A stretch of DNA of 31,959 nt from Fimenecus sp045579305. Lineage in GTDB: Bacteria > Bacillota > Clostridia > Oscillospirales > Acutalibacteraceae. The notes below the pieces were generated by a model, which saw only the letters and a program-made list of their open reading frames with translations, had not been told where the DNA came from and searched no databases. How positions within the stretch are numbered: position 1 is the stretch's first letter; each line of letters opens with the position of its first letter. The position numbers were made by a program, and so were the translations under genes. This document shows positions 14,960 through 22,439 of this stretch, piece by piece. Location: NCBI GenBank assembly GCA_045579305.1, contig JAZNLY010000045.1, forward strand, positions 1 through 31,959, in the 5' to 3' direction.

Positions 14960-15919
14960 ATGGATTCAATCAGAGAATTAATTTCAATCCCTTTTGGTTA
15001 CCTCATAGGATTTTTCTATGATATCAGTGGTAACTACATTTTATCTTTGTTGCTAATGACAATTTGCGTTAAGCTTATATTACTTCCGTCCTCGATAAAG
15101 CAACAAAAAGGCATGACAAAATCGCAGAGAATGCAGCCAAAAATCAAAAGAATAAAAGAAAAATATGCAGGTAATCAGCAGAAAATGAACGAGGCTATGC
15201 AGGAGCTTTATTCAAAAGAAGGATTCTCACCTATGGGTGGCGGATGTCTTCCTATGCTTATTCAGCTCCCGATTATGATGGGTGTTTATTTTGTAAACTA
15301 CAAGGTACTTGATTATGTTCTTCATATTGGAAGTGCGGACCTTGAACTTATAAAAGATGCAGTTCGTGCATTACCTGAAGAAACTATCGGAAAAGTTTCA
15401 AATCTTGAATATCAGATTGAATTACTTGCATTACAGCATTTTGATAAACTTGACTTATCAGCTGCAGGAGTTTCTGCAGAAGCAATTAATGCAATGCGTA
15501 TATTTATTGACAAATTCACAATTTTTGGTGTAAATCTTTCCGAAACACCTGACGTTAAAATGGGAGCTACTCTTTTGTGGCTTGTTCCAATCCTTACAGG
15601 TGTTATTTCATTGGCAATGGGTGTTTATTCATATATCAGACAGAAAAAGACAAACCCTGAAATGGCTAAAAATCCATCAATGGGATGTATGTCACTTATG
15701 ACACCTGCTATGAGTGTATATTTCTCATTCCTTTTCCCAGCAAGTGTTGGTGTATATATCATTATGTCAACAGGTCTTTCATTTATCCAGACTATTGTGT
15801 TGAATAAGATTTATTCACCTAAGAAGGTTCTTGCAAAAGATATGGTCGATGAAACAATTAATCGTCGAGCAAGAGAGAAAATACTTAAAAATGTATCAGA
15901 AAAGAAAAACGAAGATTAA
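14960..15919 (+). CDS. yidC: YidC/Oxa1 family membrane protein insertase
   Basis: Membrane insertase, 319 aa. The start is placed at ATG 14960, since GGAGG at 14950-14954 sits 5 bp before it and would overlap the upstream in-frame TTG at 14948. Hydrophobic segments: NYILSLLLMTICVKLILLP (25-43), then a charged cytoplasmic hairpin (about 44-82), MLIQLPIMMGVYFVNYKV, LLWLVPILTGVISLAMGVY, a region with repeated Met and Pro (TPAMSVYFSFLFP), and a final helix before a charged tail. The groove position that is Arg in Bacillus SpoIIIJ and E. coli YidC is Lys38 here. No lipobox is present at the N-terminus, unlike SpoIIIJ. Neighbours yidD and jag support the call. Confidence 0.96.
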   Translation: MDSIRELISIPFGYLIGFFYDISGNYILSLLLMTICVKLILLPSSIKQQKGMTKSQRMQPKIKRIKEKYAGNQQKMNEAMQELYSKEGFSPMGGGCLPMLIQLPIMMGVYFVNYKVLDYVLHIGSADLELIKDAVRALPEETIGKVSNLEYQIELLALQHFDKLDLSAAGVSAEAINAMRIFIDKFTIFGVNLSETPDVKMGATLLWLVPILTGVISLAMGVYSYIRQKKTNPEMAKNPSMGCMSLMTPAMSVYFSFLFPASVGVYIIMSTGLSFIQTIVLNKIYSPKKVLAKDMVDETINRRAREKILKNVSEKKNED

Positions 15920-15932
15920 CTGAGGTAAAAAT

Positions 15933-16892
15933 ATGATTAAAGAAGCAATCGGAACCGGAACAACGGTTGACGAGGCAAAAGCTGCTGCAATGCTTGAATT
16001 AGGCATCAGTGACTTTGATGAATTTACAGTTGAAGTTTTACAGACTCCAACAAAGAAAATCCTTGGTCTTTTCGGTGGAAATCCTGCAAGAGTAAAGGTT
16101 TCTGTTAATGTTCCTGACCCAAAACCAGAGAAAAAACAGAATAAACAAAAGAAACCTGAAAAGAAGCAGGAAAAGAAACCTGAAAAGAAGGTTGAAACAA
16201 AGAAACAGGAAGTAAAAGAACCTGTTAAAGAAAATAAAGCTGCAGAAGAAAAATCAATGGAAGAAACAAATCTCTATGGTAAAACTGCAGATTATATTAA
16301 ACAAATTGTTAAATCACTTGGTATAAGTGAGTGTACAATCACAGAAAAATCAAATGATGAAGAAATTTCATTTGAACTTGACTGTGGTGAAGATTACGGT
16401 ATTATTATCGGAAAACGTGGTGAAACCCTTGATGCTATTCAGTACCTTGCAAGAATGGTAGCAAATAAAGGTAATTCAAGTTATAAGAGAGTTTCAATCA
16501 ATGTTGGTAATTACAGAGCAAAGAGAGAAGAAACTCTTCGAATCCTTGCGAGAAAGACTGCTATGAAAGCAGTTCGTCAGAGCAGAAATATTTCTCTTGA
16601 ACCAATGAATCCTTATGAAAGAAGAATTATTCATACAGCAGTTCAGGAAGTTGAAGGTGCAACATCACATTCAATTGGTTCTGACCTTGACAGACGTGTT
16701 GTTATTTCGCCGATTGATGGTGCAAAAAATAATGGTGGTCACAGAGAAAGAAATAATCGTAATGGTGGAAGACGTGAGAAAAAAGAAGCATATAAGCCAC
16801 AAATTTCTCCGGACAGAGCACCAAAGAGTGATATTGACGGTTCAGCGCTTTATGGTAAAATTGAAGTGCGTTCAGTAAATACAGAAGAATAA
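15933..16892 (+). CDS. jag: Jag/KhpB family RNA-binding protein
   Basis: SpoIIIJ-associated Jag protein (KhpB), 319 aa. Domains in order: Jag-N (about 1-60, with GTGTTVDEAKAAAMLELGI and KKILGLFGGNPARVKV), a low-complexity Lys/Glu/Pro linker (about 63-110), a KH domain with the IIGKRG loop (158-163) continuing ETLDAIQYLA, and an R3H domain with R230 and H234 (RRIIH) through DLDRRVVISP. A further tail of about 60 residues rich in Asn, Arg and Gly follows. It lies 13 bp after yidC. In other Firmicutes KhpB binds RNA with KhpA and affects cell elongation and division; that role is inferred. Confidence 0.95.
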   Translation: MIKEAIGTGTTVDEAKAAAMLELGISDFDEFTVEVLQTPTKKILGLFGGNPARVKVSVNVPDPKPEKKQNKQKKPEKKQEKKPEKKVETKKQEVKEPVKENKAAEEKSMEETNLYGKTADYIKQIVKSLGISECTITEKSNDEEISFELDCGEDYGIIIGKRGETLDAIQYLARMVANKGNSSYKRVSINVGNYRAKREETLRILARKTAMKAVRQSRNISLEPMNPYERRIIHTAVQEVEGATSHSIGSDLDRRVVISPIDGAKNNGGHRERNNRNGGRREKKEAYKPQISPDRAPKSDIDGSALYGKIEVRSVNTEE

Positions 16893-16898
16893 AGAAAT

Positions 16899-16938
16899 AA
16901 ACGGCGGTGGTAGGAATACTGACTGCCGTTTTAATTTT
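16899..16938 (+). terminator. Rho-independent terminator or attenuator after jag
   Basis: 10-bp stem AAACGGCGGT (16899-16908) with ACTGCCGTTT (16922-16931), one G-U pair, a 13-nt loop and a following T-rich TAATTTT. It probably ends the rpmH-jag transcript. No promoter is visible between it and mnmG (start 16953), so partial read-through is likely. Confidence 0.65.
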
Positions 16939-16952
16939 CAGGGATAGATATT

Positions 16953-18824
16953 ATGGAATATTTTGCAAAGGAATATGATATAGCGGTCATAGGAGCAGGT
17001 CATGCAGGTATTGAGGCTGCGTTGGCATCTGCACGACTTGGTGCATCAACAGTTATATTTACTATAAATATGGACTGGGTTGGCAATTTACCTTGTAATC
17101 CATCTATCGGTGGCACATCAAAGGGACATCTTGTCCGGGAAATTGATGCTCTCGGTGGTGAAATGGGTAAAGCGGCTGATAAAAATTCAATTCAGACAAG
17201 AATGTTGAATCGGGGAAAAGGTCCTGCGGTTCATTCTTTGCGTGCCCAGATTGACAGACGAGATTATTCCAAATATATGAAACATACCTTGGAATTACAG
17301 GAAAACCTTGATATGAAACAGGCGGAAATCATTGATTTGTATAAAGATGGCGAATTATTCTGCCTTAAAACTCAACTTGAAGCAATTTATAAAGCAAAGG
17401 CAGTTATTATTGCGACAGGTACATTTTTAGGTGGAAGAATTTATATTGGTGATGTTTCTTACGAAAGCGGACCTGATGGTATGTTTGCTGCAACACGACT
17501 TTCAGAAGCACTTTATAAAATGAATATTCCTTTAAGAAGATTTAAAACCGGTACTCCATCACGAGTTAATAGACGCAGTGTTGATTTTAGTGAATTAGAA
17601 ATACAAGAAGGCGATGAGCAGATTGTTCCATTTTCATACGAAACAGTTGATTTGCCTGAAAATAAAGAAGTTTGTCACATTACATATACAAACGAAGAAA
17701 CAAAGAGAATCATTCTTGAAAACATTCACCGCTCGCCTCTTTATTCAGGAAAAATCGAAGGTGTAGGACCAAGATACTGTCCAAGTATTGAGGATAAGAT
17801 TGTTCGCTTTGAAGAAAAAGAAAGACATCAATTGTTTATTGAACCTTGTGGTCTTGATACAGAAGAACTTTATCTCCAAGGAATGTCATCATCACTTCCT
17901 GAAGATGTCCAATTGAAATTCTTAAAGAGTATCAAAGGGCTTGAGAAAGTTGAGGTTATGCGAACAGCATATGCTATTGAATATGACTGTGTTGACCCAT
18001 TGGCACTCAAAGCATCTCTTGAATTCAATGATATTCCTTATCTTTTTGGTGCAGGTCAGTTTAATGGTTCATCAGGATATGAAGAAGCTGCGGCACAAGG
18101 ACTTATTGCAGGTGTCAATGCAGTCCGTAAAATTCAGGGTAAGGAGCCATTTATTCTTGACAGAGCAAGCTCATATATCGGTACGCTTATTGATGACCTT
18201 GTTACAAAAGGATGTTCTGATCCGTACAGAATGATGACTTCACGAAGCGAATACCGACTTTTACTTCGTCAGGATAATGCTGATATAAGACTTACTGATT
18301 ATGGCTATGAAATCGGACTTATATCGGAAGAAAGATACGAGAAGTTTAAAAATAAACTTGAACTCATAAGACAAGAAAGAGAAAGAGTAGAAGCTGTTAC
18401 AATTGCTCCGTCGACAGAAATTAACGAAGTTCTTGTTTCACGTGAAACAGCACCTATGAAAACAGGAATAAGACTTGCTGAGCTTATCAAACGACCACAG
18501 CTTGATTATAATTGTCTTACACCATTCGACAAAACACGACCGGAATTGCCTGCAGATGTTTTTGAACAAGTTGAAATTGACCTTAAATATGAGGGGTATA
18601 TCAAACGTCAGCAAGCAAAGGTTGATGAGATGAGAAGACTTGAGGTCAAGAAAATTCCAGCAGATATTGATTATGATGATGTTTATTCTCTTCGTCTTGA
18701 AGCAAGAGAAAAGCTTAAAAAGGTTAAACCTGAAAGTGTTGGGCAAGCATCACGAATAAGTGGTGTTTCCCCTTCTGATATATCCGTTTTGCTTATTCAT
18801 TTAAGTAAATACGAAAAGAAATAA
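16953..18824 (+). CDS. mnmG: tRNA uridine-5-carboxymethylaminomethyl modification enzyme MnmG
   Basis: FAD-dependent partner of MnmE in modifying the wobble uridine. 623 aa, the full-length form. FAD-binding GAGHAG (14-19), followed by PCNPSIGGTSKGHLVREIDALGG-like, NRGKGPAVHSLRAQIDR, and ATGTFLGGRIYIG; the central region has YCPSIEDKIVRF, and the C-terminal helical domain ends ISGVSPSDISVLLIHL. The cysteine used in catalysis is in the PCNPS segment. A perfect parS lies inside the gene and encodes VSRETA at about residue 494-499. rsmG begins 12 bp downstream. mnmE is not adjacent, unlike the usual arrangement. Confidence 0.98.
   Translation: MEYFAKEYDIAVIGAGHAGIEAALASARLGASTVIFTINMDWVGNLPCNPSIGGTSKGHLVREIDALGGEMGKAADKNSIQTRMLNRGKGPAVHSLRAQIDRRDYSKYMKHTLELQENLDMKQAEIIDLYKDGELFCLKTQLEAIYKAKAVIIATGTFLGGRIYIGDVSYESGPDGMFAATRLSEALYKMNIPLRRFKTGTPSRVNRRSVDFSELEIQEGDEQIVPFSYETVDLPENKEVCHITYTNEETKRIILENIHRSPLYSGKIEGVGPRYCPSIEDKIVRFEEKERHQLFIEPCGLDTEELYLQGMSSSLPEDVQLKFLKSIKGLEKVEVMRTAYAIEYDCVDPLALKASLEFNDIPYLFGAGQFNGSSGYEEAAAQGLIAGVNAVRKIQGKEPFILDRASSYIGTLIDDLVTKGCSDPYRMMTSRSEYRLLLRQDNADIRLTDYGYEIGLISEERYEKFKNKLELIRQERERVEAVTIAPSTEINEVLVSRETAPMKTGIRLAELIKRPQLDYNCLTPFDKTRPELPADVFEQVEIDLKYEGYIKRQQAKVDEMRRLEVKKIPADIDYDDVYSLRLEAREKLKKVKPESVGQASRISGVSPSDISVLLIHLSKYEKK
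18434..18449. promoter_or_regulatory. parS site within mnmG
   Basis: Perfect 16-bp parS palindrome TGTTTCACGTGAAACA, read in frame as part of the VSRETA codons of mnmG. ParB would nucleate here and spread. A second perfect copy lies 2.2 kb to the right (20640-20655). Confidence 0.97.
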
Positions 18825-18836
18825 AGGAAAAAGAAT

Positions 18837-19550
18837 ATGTTAAATAAAGAGTTGCTTTTTAAGACAATAGAAAAATTTGAAATCGGTTTTGATGATGAGA
18901 CATTCTCACGTCTTGATATATTTGCAGAAATGCTTATAGAAACAAATAAGAGTTTTAATCTTACTGCAATAAAAGAGCCTGACGATGTTACTGTTAAGCA
19001 CTTTGCAGATTGTCTTTCAATTTTCAAATATGTGGATATTCCTGAGAATGCTAAAATTATCGATGTAGGCACAGGTGCAGGTTTCCCGGGACTTGTATTA
19101 AAACTTGCGAGACCTGATATTCAGATGACGTTCCTTGACAGTACAAAAAAAAGACTTGGATTTATTGAAAATGTGTTGAATGAATGTGGTGTTCAGGGTG
19201 AAATTGTTCATATGAGAGCAGAAGAAGCGGCACAGCTTTCAAAATATAGAGAAAAATATGATTTTGCAACTGCTCGTGCTGTTGCTGCGCTTCCTGTACT
19301 TTCTGAGTATTGTGTTCCTTTTGTTAAGGTTGGCGGAAGTTTTATTTCAATGAAGTCTGCTGACAGTAATGAAGAATTAAACGAGTCCAAAAAGGCAATT
19401 GGTATTTTCGGTGGAAAAATTGAAGCAGATATTATGTTTGATTTAGTCGAAAATATGCCCCGAAGAATTGTGTGCATTAAAAAGAATTCGCAAACTCCGA
19501 CAAAATACCCACGACCATCTGCACAGATTGCTAAAAAGCCATTAAAATAA
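18837..19550 (+). CDS. rsmG: 16S rRNA 7-methylguanosine-527 methyltransferase RsmG
   Basis: SAM-dependent methyltransferase that makes m7G527 in 16S rRNA; loss gives low-level streptomycin resistance in several bacteria. 237 aa, normal length. The SAM-binding loop is DVGTGAGFPG (76-85), preceded by NLTAIKEPDDVTVKHFADCL (41-60), the family's conserved N-terminal stretch. ARAVAALPVLSEYCVPFVK follows, and the C-terminus TKYPRPSAQIAKKPL matches the usual ending. Gene order mnmG-rsmG-noc-parA-parB is standard. Confidence 0.97.
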   Translation: MLNKELLFKTIEKFEIGFDDETFSRLDIFAEMLIETNKSFNLTAIKEPDDVTVKHFADCLSIFKYVDIPENAKIIDVGTGAGFPGLVLKLARPDIQMTFLDSTKKRLGFIENVLNECGVQGEIVHMRAEEAAQLSKYREKYDFATARAVAALPVLSEYCVPFVKVGGSFISMKSADSNEELNESKKAIGIFGGKIEADIMFDLVENMPRRIVCIKKNSQTPTKYPRPSAQIAKKPLK

Positions 19551-19597
19551 AGACGAAAACCCTTGATAATACGTCGATTTGCGACGAACGGATTTTC

Positions 19598-19627
19598 TTT
19601 ACAAATTAACCTCTGTGGTGCTATGAT
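19598..19627 (+). promoter_or_regulatory. noc promoter
   Basis: -35 TTTACA (19598-19603), 18-bp spacer, -10 TATGAT (19622-19627). Predicted start near 19634, with GGAGG before the noc ATG at 19661. A small inverted repeat CGTCG/CGACG (19572-19586) lies just upstream and might end rsmG transcripts or bind a regulator. Confidence 0.6.
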
Positions 19628-19660
19628 TTAGACAAGGACAAGCACTGCGGAGGTTTTTAT

Positions 19661-20491
19661 ATGAAGAAATTTAATTACGATAAGGTCAAGACAGAAAACA
19701 AAATAATTCTTATTCCGCAGGGAGAAATTCTTCCAAATCCTAACCAGCCCAGAAGAAGATTTGACTATGATGAGCTTGAGGGACTTGCCCAGAGTATCCG
19801 AGAAAACGGTATACTGCAACCTTTATTAGTAAGAACTCTTGAAAATGGACAATATGAGTTGATTGCCGGAGAACGAAGATTACGTGCTGCAAGACTCGTA
19901 GGATTAAGTAAAGTACCATGTATTGTTAATAATATTTCAGATTCGGATTCTGCTGTGTTTGCAATAATTGAAAACCTTCAGAGACAGAATCTTGATTATT
20001 TTGAAGAAGCCGAAGCAATGGCACTTCTGATAAGTGATTACAGAATGAGCCAGGAGGAACTTTGCAAAAAATTAGGAAAAGCGCAGTCGACTCTTTCAAA
20101 CAAGTTAAGACTTTTAAGACTAAGTGACGATATGAGATATAAAATCTCAAGAGCAGGACTTTCAGAGCGACATGCGAGAGCGCTATTGTCTTTAAATGAT
20201 GAAGTTCAGAGAGCAAGAGCCTTGTCAATTATAATAGACCGACATCTTACGGTCAGCGAAAGTGAATCGCTGATAGAACAGATGCTCAGGAAAAACGAAC
20301 CACCAAAAAGACAAATACTTAAAGGCTTTAAAGATATACGAATATTTATAAATACTCTTAATAATGCAGTTGATACAATTCGTAGAGCCGGTATAGATGC
20401 AGATTCTGTGAAAACAGAAACTGACGAATATGTTGAATATATTGTACGTATTCCTAAAATTGAAGACCGACAAGTTGTAAATAGTCGATAG
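19661..20491 (+). CDS. noc: Nucleoid occlusion protein Noc (ParB/Spo0J paralogue)
   Basis: 276-aa ParB-fold CTPase, the first of two in this window. Domains: N-terminal CTP-binding domain with IPNPNQPR-like, LIAGERRLRAAR (GERR at 70-73) and IENLQR (103-108); helix-turn-helix LGKAQSTLSNKLRLLRLS; C-terminal dimer domain FKDIRIFINTLNNAVDTI, similar to the Bacillus Noc end. At the four positions reported to separate Noc from ParB DNA specificity it has Q142, K148, R153 and R170, close to the Noc set Q/K/K/R and unlike ParB R/T/A/G. Position between rsmG and parA also fits Noc. The N-terminus MKKFNYDKVKTEN is short and lacks an obvious amphipathic membrane-binding helix like that of Bacillus Noc. 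Confidence 0.85.
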   Translation: MKKFNYDKVKTENKIILIPQGEILPNPNQPRRRFDYDELEGLAQSIRENGILQPLLVRTLENGQYELIAGERRLRAARLVGLSKVPCIVNNISDSDSAVFAIIENLQRQNLDYFEEAEAMALLISDYRMSQEELCKKLGKAQSTLSNKLRLLRLSDDMRYKISRAGLSERHARALLSLNDEVQRARALSIIIDRHLTVSESESLIEQMLRKNEPPKRQILKGFKDIRIFINTLNNAVDTIRRAGIDADSVKTETDEYVEYIVRIPKIEDRQVVNSR

Positions 20492-20506
20492 TTATTTTGG
20501 TAAAAC

Positions 20507-20536
20507 CACTTATATCCCCCGATATAAAGTGTTTTT
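20507..20536 (+). terminator. Terminator after noc
   Basis: Stem CACTTATATC (20507-20516) with GATATAAAGTG (20521-20531, one bulged A), loop CCCC, then TTTTT. It starts 15 bp after the noc stop. Confidence 0.75.
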
Positions 20537-20541
20537 ATAAC

Positions 20542-20624
20542 GTGGCGAAAGCCACTCCATATCCTTCTCTTTCACACCCCACATCCACAGCGAAAGGCTC
20601 CTCGCAAGAGGAGTCTTTTGCTGT
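20542..20624 (+). terminator. Two GNRA-capped hairpins between noc and parA, the second terminator-like
   Basis: Hairpin A: GTGGC-GAAA-GCCAC (20542-20555). Hairpin B: 17-bp stem (arms 20587-20603 and 20608-20624, two G-U pairs) capped by GCAA, with core AAAGGCTCCTC / GAGGAGTCTTTT, the A-stem-T pattern of a bidirectional terminator. Flanking ATCC/GGAT (20583-20586 and 20627-20630) can extend it past a TT bulge. With the preceding terminator this makes three strong hairpins in 125 bp. Confidence 0.7.
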
Positions 20625-20639
20625 TTGGATATAATTTTT

Positions 20640-20655
20640 TGTTTCACGTGAAACA
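20640..20655. promoter_or_regulatory. parS site upstream of parA
   Basis: Perfect palindrome TGTTTCACGTGAAACA in the noc-parA spacer, 48 bp before the parA -35 element. ParB loaded here could both organise the origin region and influence parAB transcription. Confidence 0.98.
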
Positions 20656-20702
20656 TTTTTATATGTAAATGTTTCTTTTTTATAAAAAATGTTGAATTTC
20701 AC

Positions 20703-20731
20703 TTTAATTTTTTAAATTAATGTGGTATACT
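20703..20731 (+). promoter_or_regulatory. parAB promoter (extended -10)
   Basis: -10 TATACT (20726-20731) preceded by TGG, giving an extended TGn -10, and a weak -35 TTTAAT (20703-20708) at 17 bp. Transcription would begin near 20738. A 15-bp A7-GC-T6 near-palindrome (20758-20772) lies in the leader before the ribosome-binding site. Confidence 0.6.
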
Positions 20732-20792
20732 TATGTAAAATCGTGTAAAAGGCAGATAAAAAAAGCTTTTTTACTGTTTTGGAGTGGAATTT

Positions 20793-21560
20793 TTGGCAAA
20801 AGTTGTTTCAATAATTAACCAAAAAGGCGGTGTGGGTAAAACTACAACTGCCGTTAGCCTTGCTGCTGCAGTTGGCGCAAAAGGTCATAAGGTATTACTT
20901 TCAGATATTGACCCACAGGGTAATTCCACCAGTGGATTTGGCATCAATAAGAGAAAAATTGTTAATTCATCTTATGATGTTCTCGTTAAAGATATAAATG
21001 CCAACAATGCAGTGGTAAAGACACAATTTAAAAATGTTGATATTATGCCTGCAGATTTAAATCTTGCAGGTGCGGAAGTTGAACTTATTGAAATTGAAAA
21101 GCGTGAAAGTCGTTTAAAAATGGCAGTAGCTCAGCTTTATGATAATTATGATTATATTTTCTTTGATTGTCCTCCTTCTTTGGGACTAATCACAATTAAT
21201 GCTCTTACTGCATCGGACACATTTCTTGTGCCGGTACAATGCGAGTTTTATGCGCTTGAGGGTCTGGCACAGCTTATGGCAACCGTGCGTCAGGTGAAAA
21301 GATTATATAATCCACATATTGAACTTGAAGGCGTTTTACAGACTATGTATGACGGAAGACTTAATCTTACACAGCAAGTTGTTACAGAGATTAAAAAATT
21401 CTTCCCTAATAAAGTTTATAAGACCACAATCCCAAGAAATGTCAGACTTTCAGAGGCTCCTTCATTTGGTGAGCCTATTATGTATTATGATAAGAATTCC
21501 AAGGGTGCAATTGCTTATGATGAGTTTGCCAATGAATTTTTATCACAGCAAAAACGATGA
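20793..21560 (+). CDS. parA: Chromosome partitioning ATPase ParA (Soj)
   Basis: 255-aa ParA/Soj ATPase that binds nucleoid DNA and drives origin segregation with ParB. The start is placed at TTG 20793, since GGAG at 20781-20784 lies 8 bp before it and the product then begins MAKVVSIINQKGGVGKTTT like other Soj proteins; an upstream in-frame GTG at 20784 would overlap that ribosome-binding site. Deviant Walker A KGGVGKTT (11-18), DIDPQGNST switch region, FDCPPSLG, PVQCEFYALEGLAQL, and TTIPRNVRLSEAPSFGEPI near the C-terminus. parB follows after 9 bp. Confidence 0.97.
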   Translation: MAKVVSIINQKGGVGKTTTAVSLAAAVGAKGHKVLLSDIDPQGNSTSGFGINKRKIVNSSYDVLVKDINANNAVVKTQFKNVDIMPADLNLAGAEVELIEIEKRESRLKMAVAQLYDNYDYIFFDCPPSLGLITINALTASDTFLVPVQCEFYALEGLAQLMATVRQVKRLYNPHIELEGVLQTMYDGRLNLTQQVVTEIKKFFPNKVYKTTIPRNVRLSEAPSFGEPIMYYDKNSKGAIAYDEFANEFLSQQKR

Positions 21561-21569
21561 GGTGTGAAA

Positions 21570-22427
21570 ATGGCTAAAAAAGGTGGATTAGGCAGAGGGA
21601 TGGACTCGCTTTTCCTTGATAATTCAGCAGAAAATGAAAAATCTGCTACTACATTAAATATCAATGAAATTGAGCCTAACAGAAATCAGCCAAGAAAAGT
21701 TTTCAGTGAAAAAGGTTTAGAAGAACTTGCAAAAAGTATAGAACAAAATGGAATTATTCAACCGATTCTTGTGCGTCCTATGACTGATGGTAGTTATCAG
21801 CTTATTGCAGGTGAAAGACGTTGGCGTGCAGCACGTATGGCAGGACTTAATGAGGTACCTGTTACAATAAGAGAGATGACGGATGAAGAAGCAAGTGTGT
21901 TTGCTCTTATTGAAAATCTTCAGCGTGAGGATTTGAATCCTGTTGAAGAAGCAGAAGGACTTAAATCCCTCATTGAATCTTATGGTTTTACTCAGGAAGA
22001 GGCTGCTGATAAGGTTGGTAAATCAAGAACAGCAGTAACAAATACCTTGAGATTGCTGAAACTCCCCTCACCTGTACTTAGCTTGTTGAGTAATGGTAAG
22101 ATTTCTGCAGGCCATGCGCGTGCATTATTAGGACTTGACGAAGAAAAAGAAATGCTGAGAATTGCTGAAACTACAGTTGCTCAGGATTTGTCAGTACGTC
22201 AGGTTGAAAAGATGGTTAAATACGCTAACCAAGGAGAAAAACCAAAACCAAAGAAACGTGATAAGAAAAGAGATAAGTATTACGACGAAGTAGAGATTGC
22301 TCTTACAAATATACTTGGCAGAAAAGTTAAGGTTTATTTGTCGCCATCAGGAAGCAAAGGAACTATTGAATTTGAGTTTTTTGGCAAAGAAGACTTAACA
22401 AAACTTGCAAAAGAATTTGATAAATAA
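21570..22427 (+). CDS. parB: Chromosome partitioning protein ParB (Spo0J)
   Basis: 285-aa CTP-dependent DNA clamp that loads at parS. The start is ATG 21570, with GAGGTG at 21559-21564 as ribosome-binding site; the upstream GTG at 21564 overlaps it. N-terminal GLGRGMDSLF is the ParA-stimulating segment. LIAGERRWRAAR (79-90) and ENLQREDLNPVEEA (115-128) form the CTP site. The recognition helix has R153, T159, K164 and G181, the parS-type choice at three of the four discriminating positions (the third varies among ParB proteins). Two perfect parS sites lie 0.9 and 3.1 kb upstream. serS follows 12 bp downstream. Confidence 0.97.
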   Translation: MAKKGGLGRGMDSLFLDNSAENEKSATTLNINEIEPNRNQPRKVFSEKGLEELAKSIEQNGIIQPILVRPMTDGSYQLIAGERRWRAARMAGLNEVPVTIREMTDEEASVFALIENLQREDLNPVEEAEGLKSLIESYGFTQEEAADKVGKSRTAVTNTLRLLKLPSPVLSLLSNGKISAGHARALLGLDEEKEMLRIAETTVAQDLSVRQVEKMVKYANQGEKPKPKKRDKKRDKYYDEVEIALTNILGRKVKVYLSPSGSKGTIEFEFFGKEDLTKLAKEFDK

Positions 22428-22439
22428 GGTGGAATAAAA

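Noticed and set aside
20758..20772. A7-GC-T6 near-palindrome as a terminator or attenuator before parA
   Set aside because: The stem would be nearly all A-T pairs with no loop, so it is too weak to act as a terminator.
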